A DNA stretch of 20,480 nucleotides from Oscillospiraceae bacterium (GTDB lineage: Bacteria > Bacillota > Clostridia > Oscillospirales > Ruminococcaceae). The notes under the pieces are model-generated. The model saw only the letters and a list, made by a program, of their open reading frames with translations, ran no database searches and was not told where the DNA came from. Where the stretch lies: assembly GCA_016296165.1 (NCBI GenBank), contig JAEDJV010000033.1:1-20480 (forward strand). The letters are read 5' to 3'. Shown in pieces: positions 6,123 to 12,913 of the stretch. The position numbers were made by a program, and so were the translations under genes. The first letter of the stretch is position 1; each line of letters opens with the position of its first letter.

Positions 6123-8351
6123 ATGGCAAAAAAGCAAAAAAAAGAACCTAAGATAAAACCGATACCTAATGCATATATTGAGGGAGCCGGGATTGTAGTT
6201 CAGGAGAAGATTACTGAAACTCTTGAAAAAAACTATATGCCTTATGCAATGAGTGTTATTATTTCACGTGCACTCCCTGAGATAGATGGATTTAAGCCTT
6301 CACACCGTAAGCTCCTCTATACTATGTACAAAATGGGGCTTCTTAACGGACCGAAAACAAAGTCAGCAAATGTAGTAGGGCAGACTATGAGACTTAACCC
6401 TCATGGTGACGGTGCGATATATGAAACTCTTGTTCGTCTTTCCAGAGGAAATGAAACACTTTTACATCCTTATATCGACTCGAAGGGGAACTTTGGCAAG
6501 TCATATTCAAGAGATATGGCGTATGCAGCCTCAAGATATACAGAGGTAAAACTCGATCCTATCTGTGCGGAGATGTTCAGAGACATTGACAAAGATACAG
6601 TTGACTTCGTTCCAAATTATGATAATACAATGATGGAACCTACTTTGTTCCCTGCAACATTTCCATCAGTTCTGGTAAACTCAAATGTCGGTATTGCTGT
6701 ATCTATGGCCAGCAGCGTGTGTCCGTTTAACCTTGAGGAAGTTTGTGAAACATGTATTGCGCTTATAAAAAATCCTGAACATGATGTTCTGTCTACTCTT
6801 AAAGGACCTGATTTTCCAGGTGGCGGATATTATATATACAATGAACCTGAATTAAGCAAGATTTACAGTACAGGCCGCGGTTCCATGAAAATCAGGGCAA
6901 AATATAACTACGACAGAGAAGCAAACTGTATAGAAATAACAGAGATACCATACAGTACAACTGTCGAAGCTATTATGGACAAGATAATAGAACTTATCAA
7001 GCTTAACAAGATTCGTGAAGTATCATATCTTAGAGATGAAACTGATCTTAGCGGTCTTAAACTTGCAATAGATCTCAAGAGGGGTACTGATCCTGATAAG
7101 CTGATGCAGAAACTTTACAGGCTTACTCCGCTTCAGGATAACTATTCATGTAACTTTAATATTCTTATAGCCGGAAACCCAAAAGTAATGGGTGTTGGTG
7201 AAATTCTTACGGAGTGGACTGCGTTCAGAAAAGAATGTATAAAGAGAAGGGTATATTTTGATCTGAATAAAAAACGTGAGAAACTTCATCTTCTCGAAGG
7301 TCTGAAGAAAATTCTTCTCGATATCGATAAGGCTATCAGTATAATCAGGGGTACAAAGGAAGAAGCTGAAGTTATACCAAATCTTATGATTGGTTTTGGT
7401 ATTGATGAAATACAGGCCGAATATGTTGCAGAAATAAAACTTCGTCATCTCAATGAAGAATATATCCTGAACAGAGTTAAGGAGACAGATCAGCTCAGAG
7501 ATGAAATTGCTCAGATGGAAGGAATTCTTTCGGATTCAAAGAAGATAGAGAAGATTATCATATCAGAGCTTAGGGATGTTATAAAGAAATACGGAAAACC
7601 AAGAATTACAGAGATCATTTATGATGATATAACTGAAACGGAAGATGTTGAGGATGATACGCCGGATTATCCTGTTAACTTGTTTATGTCACAAAGTGGA
7701 TATTTTAAGAAAATCACTCCTCAGTCACTAAGAATGAGCAGTGACCAGAAACTTAAGGAAGGTGACGTAATCATTAAGCATATTGAGGCTACAAATAAAA
7801 CAGATCTTCTGTTTTTTTCAAATATGCAGCAGGTTTACAAGACAAAGGCAAGTTCATTTGATGATACAAAGGCAAGCGTTCTGGGAGATTATGTTCCGGC
7901 GAGACTTTCTTTTGATCAGGATGAACTGGTTTCAGCTATGATTGCTACAACCGATTACAGTGGGTTTGTCTTCTTTGTTTTTGAAAACGGAAAGGTGGCA
8001 AAAGTACCGCTTAAAGAATACGAAACGAAAACAAACAGAAAGAAACTTTCAAAAGCGTATTCTGCGAAATCACCTCTTGTAGCAGTATTGTTTTCTCAGG
8101 ATAACTGTGATATAATGCTTTCAGCGTCAAATGGAAAATCACTTATTTTCGATACAGGACTGGTTCTGCCGAAAACAACACGTGATACACAGGGCGTACA
8201 GGTAATGACTCTTCGTTCAGGGGCTGTTATTGAAAAAGCATTTATAATTGATGGGGAAGACGAAGAATTGAAAAAATTCAGAGTCAAATCAATACCGGTT
8301 GCCGGATTCTTAGGTAAAAATAAATCTATTCCGGGTCAGCTTGAATTCTGA
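6123..8351 (+). CDS. Type IIA DNA topoisomerase subunit A (ParC/GyrA-like)
   Basis: A 742-residue DNA-cleaving subunit. The winged-helix core begins at about residue 30 (MPYAMSVIISRALPEIDG). The active-site Tyr139 with Arg138 lies in AASRYTE. The quinolone-contact helix reads NPHGDGAIYE, with Gly97 where E. coli GyrA has Ser83 and Glu101 where it has Asp87. The tower and coiled-coil gate run to about 500. The C-terminal domain is short (about 510-742) and I see no QRRGGKG GyrA box, the element needed for DNA wrapping and negative supercoiling. That favours a decatenating, topoisomerase IV-like enzyme, though divergence within clostridial gyrases is possible. GAGG seven bases before the ATG is the ribosome binding site. 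It is the last gene of the prmA operon. Confidence 0.88.
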   Translation: MAKKQKKEPKIKPIPNAYIEGAGIVVQEKITETLEKNYMPYAMSVIISRALPEIDGFKPSHRKLLYTMYKMGLLNGPKTKSANVVGQTMRLNPHGDGAIYETLVRLSRGNETLLHPYIDSKGNFGKSYSRDMAYAASRYTEVKLDPICAEMFRDIDKDTVDFVPNYDNTMMEPTLFPATFPSVLVNSNVGIAVSMASSVCPFNLEEVCETCIALIKNPEHDVLSTLKGPDFPGGGYYIYNEPELSKIYSTGRGSMKIRAKYNYDREANCIEITEIPYSTTVEAIMDKIIELIKLNKIREVSYLRDETDLSGLKLAIDLKRGTDPDKLMQKLYRLTPLQDNYSCNFNILIAGNPKVMGVGEILTEWTAFRKECIKRRVYFDLNKKREKLHLLEGLKKILLDIDKAISIIRGTKEEAEVIPNLMIGFGIDEIQAEYVAEIKLRHLNEEYILNRVKETDQLRDEIAQMEGILSDSKKIEKIIISELRDVIKKYGKPRITEIIYDDITETEDVEDDTPDYPVNLFMSQSGYFKKITPQSLRMSSDQKLKEGDVIIKHIEATNKTDLLFFSNMQQVYKTKASSFDDTKASVLGDYVPARLSFDQDELVSAMIATTDYSGFVFFVFENGKVAKVPLKEYETKTNRKKLSKAYSAKSPLVAVLFSQDNCDIMLSASNGKSLIFDTGLVLPKTTRDTQGVQVMTLRSGAVIEKAFIIDGEDEELKKFRVKSIPVAGFLGKNKSIPGQLEF

Positions 8352-8398
8352 TTATAATTAAACCGGATATAGTGAACGAATATATAATTAATTCAGAC

Positions 8399-8437
8399 TC
8401 CGGGCATTGCAGGGAATTGCTTTGTCCGGAATTTTAT
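8399..8437 (+). terminator. Probable terminator of the prmA-topoisomerase operon
   Basis: TCCGGGCA (8399-8406) pairs with TGTCCGGA (8423-8430), with one G-T pair, across a 16-base loop. ATTTT and, after seven A, a further T-run follow. The loop is rather long and the T-tract is interrupted, so efficiency is uncertain. Confidence 0.5.
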
Positions 8438-8456
8438 AAAAAAATTTTTCATCAGG

Positions 8457-8483
8457 TGTAACATTTTTGATAGTTGAAAAGTA
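8457..8483 (+). promoter_or_regulatory. Possible ECF-type promoter for the sigma/anti-sigma operon
   Basis: TGTAAC (8457-8462), 17 bases, then AGTA (8480-8483). Bacillus ECF sigma factors use TGAAAC or TGTAAC with 16-17 bases to CGT or CGA. I found no good sigma-A promoter in this gap, so autoregulation by the encoded sigma factor is plausible. The match at the -10 is partial. Confidence 0.35.
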
Positions 8484-8506
8484 TTATATGTGAAAGGGGC
8501 TTGGGT

Positions 8507-9016
8507 ATGGTGGATTCAATGGCCATTGAAGATAATATAAATGATGTAGTACAAAAATATTCTGATATGATTTACAGGCTGGCCGTATCTAACCTTAGCT
8601 CCAGGTGTGATGCGGATGATGTATATCAGGAAGTTTTCATGCGTTACATAAAGGAAATAAAAAAAGGCAAAGTTTTTGAAAGTGATGAACATATTAAGGC
8701 ATGGTTCATCAGGGTAACTATCAATTGCTGCAGGAGCCTTAGCACATCGTCCTGGTTCAGGAGAACAGTACCTATTGACGAAACACTTTCTGATGACTTT
8801 GATCAGTTTTCGGATTGCGGTATTGATATGCACAGCGCACTGATGAAGATTCCACAAAAATACGGAAGTCTCATACATCTGTTTTATTATGAACAGCTCT
8901 CGACAGAGGAGATAGCCAGACTTATTGACGAGAAAAGTGCTACGGTCAGAACACAGCTTTCGAGAGCCAGAGCATTGCTTAGAGAAATATTGAAAGGAGA
9001 ATACTTTGATGAGTAA
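8507..9016 (+). CDS. ECF-family RNA polymerase sigma factor
   Basis: A 169-residue sigma-70 family protein with only regions 2 and 4, the ECF layout. Region 2 spans about residues 10-80 (YSDMIYRLA, then DADDVYQEVFMRYI, then the AWFIRVTINCCR promoter-melting helix). Region 4 spans about 110-160 and ends in a helix-turn-helix (LSTEEIARLIDEKSATVRTQLSRARALL) that would read the -35 box. The frame stays open up to a TTG at 8474, but AAAGGGG lies seven bases before ATG 8507, which is taken as the start. Its stop overlaps the next start by eight bases, the usual coupling of an ECF factor to its anti-sigma. The regulon is unknown; envelope-stress genes are the obvious candidates. Confidence 0.88.
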   Translation: MVDSMAIEDNINDVVQKYSDMIYRLAVSNLSSRCDADDVYQEVFMRYIKEIKKGKVFESDEHIKAWFIRVTINCCRSLSTSSWFRRTVPIDETLSDDFDQFSDCGIDMHSALMKIPQKYGSLIHLFYYEQLSTEEIARLIDEKSATVRTQLSRARALLREILKGEYFDE

Positions 9017-10268
9017 TAAATATAAAAAATATTTTGATAATATTTCTCCTGACAAGAAACTGACAGAAGAAACAATACAAAAGATGCATGAGGAGCTTAA
9101 CAGAAAAGGTGTAAAGAATTTTAATATTGCACCATTCGCAGTAGCGGCAGCCTGCATTGCTGTAACTGCGTCGGCAATAATTTTTGCTCCGGATCTGAAA
9201 AAGGAAATAAATACTGATTCAATAATGACGGATAAGGAGGCAGTAGAGACTGTTTCAGAAACCACGGTAACAACTGTATCCAGATCTGAATCTTCTTCTG
9301 TTTCGAAAACAACAGAGGAAATAATTATTTCTTCTTCATATTTTTCAGATGGATCCCAGTCTGCCTTTGTTTCTTCTACGGAACAGGTATGTACAGATTC
9401 TGTTGTTTCAAATTCAGCAACTACAACAGAACCGGTTGTCGTTTCATCACAGACAACATCATATACTGTAACAAGAGTTCCTGTTTCAAGCACGTCTGTT
9501 TCTTCATCAAAAGTGACATCGATATATTTAACACCGGAAAGTACGGAAGTAACTACTATTCCTTCAGTTTCTGAGACTGAAGCTGTTTTAACAACTGAGA
9601 CAGTAATTTCTGAAACATTATCGTCTTCGTATTCAGAGGAATCTATGCCAGAAACAACGTTACCTAATTTGAGACCCGGAAATCCAAACGGAGATATGGA
9701 AGTTACAACTGTTCCTGCATATAGCGAAGCACCTACGTGTTCAAGCAATGTTGTAACAACAAATGTAAGTGCGGGGGAATCATATTATGATACTGTATGG
9801 GTTGGCGATACAGAGATAAACGTTAATTATGGTTTTGAATATAATTATGCTTATCCATATACAGCTGACAGAATTAGTATAAGAGATGCTGAAGAACTGA
9901 TGGACTGTTCGTTTACACCTTCTGTATTAAAGGAAGGTTTTCCGGAGACGACAGGGGTTTATACCAGAAATGATAAATCTTTCAGAAACGGAATTTGTTT
10001 TACTTTTGGAGAGGAAACATCTCTTGACAGAAAGAGTGGAAGGTTTGTTTCTATGGCGGTGTCAAAGGAAAATCTTTTGCTTGGATATGAGGCTTCCTAT
10101 CTGAATCCTGTTTATTCGCAGGTAGATGATAAAAACATTATTTTCGGTACAGCCGGCGGATTTGATGATGTGTATTTCAGTAGTTTTGAGTACAATGGAA
10201 TAAATTATAGATTTTTATTTAAAGGATATACCCCGGAGGAAATGATACAAACAATTCGCTCACTGTAA
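9009..10268 (+). CDS. Membrane anti-sigma factor with a Ser/Thr-rich extracellular stalk and DUF4367-like C-terminal domain
   Basis: A 419-residue single-pass protein. Residues 1-38 are a charged cytosolic segment (YKKYF, then LTEETIQKM) of the kind that binds the sigma factor in clostridial anti-sigmas; there is no HxxxCxxC zinc motif. The membrane segment is at about 38-59. Roughly residues 70-260 are a low-complexity Ser/Thr/Val stalk, probably extended and perhaps glycosylated. The last 140 residues form a compact domain (ISIRDAEELMDCSFTPSVL to YTPEEMIQTIRSL) resembling DUF4367, found at the C-terminus of many such proteins. ATG 9009 is preferred over the adjacent TTG at 9006 because AAAGGAGA (8993-9000) is eight bases upstream. 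The function is inferred from position, topology and coupling. The outer domain may be the sensor. Confidence 0.75.
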   Translation: MSNKYKKYFDNISPDKKLTEETIQKMHEELNRKGVKNFNIAPFAVAAACIAVTASAIIFAPDLKKEINTDSIMTDKEAVETVSETTVTTVSRSESSSVSKTTEEIIISSSYFSDGSQSAFVSSTEQVCTDSVVSNSATTTEPVVVSSQTTSYTVTRVPVSSTSVSSSKVTSIYLTPESTEVTTIPSVSETEAVLTTETVISETLSSSYSEESMPETTLPNLRPGNPNGDMEVTTVPAYSEAPTCSSNVVTTNVSAGESYYDTVWVGDTEINVNYGFEYNYAYPYTADRISIRDAEELMDCSFTPSVLKEGFPETTGVYTRNDKSFRNGICFTFGEETSLDRKSGRFVSMAVSKENLLLGYEASYLNPVYSQVDDKNIIFGTAGGFDDVYFSSFEYNGINYRFLFKGYTPEEMIQTIRSL

Positions 10269-10290
10269 CCTTGCAATGTTTATAGCAAAC

Positions 10291-10336
10291 AATAAAGTCG
10301 TGAACATTTTTTAGATGTCACGACTTTATTTTTTAT
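10291..10336. terminator. Shared terminator between convergent genes
   Basis: AATAAAGTCGTGA (10291-10303) pairs perfectly with TCACGACTTTATT (10318-10330). Inner CAT/ATG pairing across a bulged A extends the stem. On the plus strand six T follow (10329-10334). On the minus strand the arm ends in TTTATTGTTTG. It ends the sigma/anti-sigma transcript and, on the other strand, starts three bases after the ATPase stop codon. Confidence 0.88.
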
Positions 10337-11385
10337 AATATTTTTTTTATGAAATTTTCAGAAAATTTTTCAATTTTATTTATTTCAAGTGATTCTATAA
10401 AGTATTTTTCAAGTTCATTGTGAACAGAAAGAGCTGTGTTTATTTCTTCTGAAGCGGAATCAACGATCTCTGATATTATTTTTTTATCAAATGACAAGCG
10501 GTTTTTCTTTTTTGAAAGGATGGAATGGTCATAGAACCTTGTAAAATTGATATCGGATGAATTTTCGTATTTATTTCTGTTAAGAAAATCAGAACTCATA
10601 AAAGCAAGTTTCAGTTCGGGAATCAGAAGGTGTTCATATACTGTTTCCTCAAAAGCATTGCATTTGCTGATAATCGCAGTTATGCCGTACTCGGAAATAT
10701 GCTGTGAGATTTTTCTGATAAAACGATCACTTCCTGCAAAATAATCATCATTAAGTGAGTATATTCTGTAATAATCAGGTATATCTCTTGTAAGATAACC
10801 AAATGAGGTAAATGCTGAAAGCTGTTTGTATTCCGGCGTTTTATATCTGTCAGGTTTGAACCCTTTTAAAATTCTGGAAGCCATTCGGTCTGCAAATGAA
10901 TCCAGTTTGTTTTTTATCAGAGAATTTTCGGATGTGTACATTATACTGCTGCATAAAGTCCCTGCTGCTTTGAGGTATCTTGCGGCTCTGTTATGATACC
11001 GGGAATTTTCATCTGAACAGTATCTGATAGTTTCACGATGAGCAGTCAGTTTCTTTTTGTTCCAGAAATCACCGAGATTTATTATTTCCTGGGAAACTCC
11101 AGGAAGAAGAGGGTCAAATACATGAGGTGAGGTACCATCAACAACAATTATTTTTTTTTCAGTAAGTACTACAGCGTCAAGAGAATGTATGTCAGATGAG
11201 CAGAAATAAGTTTCACAGCTTTCATCATCACAGGAGGCTGCAATTTTTTTCATTAGAGTTGATTTTCCGGTTCCCGGACCACCTTTTAGAATGTATGTAA
11301 AGTAATCATGTTTCTTTATCTGATCTAAAAAATCAGTTCTGAATCCGGATGGAGAAGTACCGCCAAGAAAGTAACTTTGTTTCAT
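10333..11385 (-). CDS. P-loop ATPase of an uncharacterised clostridial family (PRK06851-like)
   Basis: A 350-residue soluble protein. A Walker A motif GGPGTGKST is at residues 35-43, eight residues after a beta-strand (YFTYILK). Downstream are CSSDIHSLD, a hydrophobic strand ending VVDGTSPHVFDP and EIINLGDFW. This combination matches from memory a family of uncharacterised ATPases common in Clostridia; members often have a second, degenerate P-loop-like half, and here residues about 190-350 (from FTSFGYL onwards) lack a second Walker A. No membrane segment or signal peptide is seen. The ATG at 11385 has a G-rich GGGGG stretch about nine bases upstream. It is monocistronic: a strong terminator separates it from the MATE gene upstream. 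Its substrate is unknown. Confidence 0.7.
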   Translation of the reverse strand: MKQSYFLGGTSPSGFRTDFLDQIKKHDYFTYILKGGPGTGKSTLMKKIAASCDDESCETYFCSSDIHSLDAVVLTEKKIIVVDGTSPHVFDPLLPGVSQEIINLGDFWNKKKLTAHRETIRYCSDENSRYHNRAARYLKAAGTLCSSIMYTSENSLIKNKLDSFADRMASRILKGFKPDRYKTPEYKQLSAFTSFGYLTRDIPDYYRIYSLNDDYFAGSDRFIRKISQHISEYGITAIISKCNAFEETVYEHLLIPELKLAFMSSDFLNRNKYENSSDINFTRFYDHSILSKKKNRLSFDKKIISEIVDSASEEINTALSVHNELEKYFIESLEINKIEKFSENFIKKIL

Positions 11386-11450
11386 CGTTATTACCCCCGA
11401 TTGATTGATATTACTTTACTATTGTATGAAATATCTATGCTTTGGGTTAC

Positions 11451-11488
11451 AAAAAAACCATTCAGAAATAAATTTCTGAATGGTTTTT
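11451..11488 (-). terminator. Terminator of the CoA-transferase to MATE operon
   Basis: A perfect 17-base inverted repeat: left arm 11453-11469 and right arm 11472-11488, core AACCATTCAGAAAT. Read on the minus strand it lies nine bases after the MATE stop and ends in seven T (11457-11451). It also isolates the following ATPase gene from read-through. Confidence 0.88.
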
Positions 11489-11497
11489 ATTTTAAAA

Positions 11498-12889
11498 TTA
11501 TAAAGCAGGTTCCGGTGTTATCGGTTCTTTAACTTTATCTTTTTTAGGATATTTTTTTCTCATAAATGAAAAGCAGATGAGATGAGCTGTAAATGTGACA
11601 ACCCAGGTTATCGGATATGAAATGAAGAGCATCGATTCAGTATGAAACTGAGGAAGTCTGAAAAATGTTAATATCCATACTATTCTAAGTCCGCACGCAC
11701 CAAGGAGCGAAACTATTGTAGGTGTTACTGCGTATCCCATACCTCGTATATTTCCTACTATTGCATCCATAATACCGCAGGTACAGTAAAAACAGCATAC
11801 CATAAACATACGTATCATACCAGACTCTATAACTTCAGGTCTTGAATCATAAATTGAAATGAGTTCAGGGCCAAACAGATATGCCAGATTTCCTAGAATC
11901 AACCCCGTCATAGCAGCACACATGCACGAGGTGAGAGCGACACGATTAAGCCTGCTGAATTTTCCGGCGCCGATATTCTGACTCATAAACGTAAGGGCAC
12001 TCTGTGAGAAAGCATTCATTGACACCCAGACAAATCCTTCTATGCTGGAAGCAGCCGCACTTCCAGCCATTGCTATTTCTCCGAAACTGTTAATGGAAGA
12101 CTGGATAACTACATTTGAAAGCGAGAAGATAACGCCCTGAAATCCTGCAGGAATGCCTATTTTGAGTATCGCTGACGTTATCCCTGAGTCAATGCCAAGT
12201 TTCCTGAATGAAAATCTGAAAGGTTCATCTTCACCTGACAAGCACTTTAATATAAGAAATGCCGAAATAAACTGTGATATTGTCGTGGCAAGACCTACAC
12301 CTGCAACGTCCATTTTGAATATGATAACAAAAATCAGATTAAGTACAACATTTATGATACCAGCGATTACAAGAAATAATAAAGGACGTTTCGTATCGCC
12401 TTTTGAACGGAGTATCGAACTTCCGAAGTTATATATCATCATAGGTACCATACCGACAAAATAAATCCTGAGGTAAACTGAGGAAAGACCGATAACTTCA
12501 TCAGGACTGTTCATAAGTTTAAGAAGCTGCGGAGCGAATACTACTCCGGCAGCTGTGAGTAAAAATCCGCTGATAATACTAAGTGAGATAGCAGTATGGA
12601 TAGTTTTCTGTACCTGACTGTTGTTTCCGGCACCTGTGAATCTGGCAGTTAAAACATTTACGCTAACTGACAGACCAAGAAATAAATTAGTCATAAGATT
12701 GACAAGTGCAGTTGTGGAGCCTACTGCCGAAACAGAATATTCACTGGCAAAGTTTCCAACTACAATAAGATCGGCTGCATTGAAAAAAAGCTGAAGAACA
12801 CTTGAGAGCAGCAATGGAATAGTGAGTCTTAAAAGCTGGGGGAGTATTGCGCCGCTGCACATATCGATTTCATTTTTTCTTCTTGACAT
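11498..12889 (-). CDS. MATE family multidrug/metabolite exporter
   Basis: A 463-residue polytopic membrane protein of the usual MATE length. About twelve hydrophobic segments are present in two similar halves; the N-half contains ILPQLLRLTIPLLLSSVLQLFFNAADLIVVGNF, cut here as IPLLLSSVLQLFFNAADLIV, a typical first-helix pair. MATE proteins export cationic drugs or metabolites using a sodium or proton gradient; the substrate cannot be read from sequence. Two starts are possible, ATG 12895 and ATG 12889. The only Shine-Dalgarno-like stretch (AAGAAG, 12903-12898) suits 12889 (MSRRKNEID). The gap to the transglutaminase stop is 24 bp with no terminator, so it is the last gene of that operon. The cytosolic C-terminal tail is Lys/Pro-rich. 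Confidence 0.85.
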   Translation of the reverse strand: MSRRKNEIDMCSGAILPQLLRLTIPLLLSSVLQLFFNAADLIVVGNFASEYSVSAVGSTTALVNLMTNLFLGLSVSVNVLTARFTGAGNNSQVQKTIHTAISLSIISGFLLTAAGVVFAPQLLKLMNSPDEVIGLSSVYLRIYFVGMVPMMIYNFGSSILRSKGDTKRPLLFLVIAGIINVVLNLIFVIIFKMDVAGVGLATTISQFISAFLILKCLSGEDEPFRFSFRKLGIDSGITSAILKIGIPAGFQGVIFSLSNVVIQSSINSFGEIAMAGSAAASSIEGFVWVSMNAFSQSALTFMSQNIGAGKFSRLNRVALTSCMCAAMTGLILGNLAYLFGPELISIYDSRPEVIESGMIRMFMVCCFYCTCGIMDAIVGNIRGMGYAVTPTIVSLLGACGLRIVWILTFFRLPQFHTESMLFISYPITWVVTFTAHLICFSFMRKKYPKKDKVKEPITPEPAL

Positions 12890-12913
12890 TACCATGACTT
12901 CTTTCTAAAAAAC

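Noticed and set aside
8516..9748. 410-codon open frame on the minus strand across the sigma and anti-sigma genes
   Set aside because: It lies opposite two well-supported, coupled genes. Its length comes from the low-complexity Ser/Thr codons of the stalk; the product is biased and has no recognisable domain.
11453..11488. 17-bp inverted repeat as a mobile-element end
   Set aside because: Its two-base gap, the adjacent T-run on the minus strand and its position nine bases after a stop codon fit a terminator, and no transposase is present.
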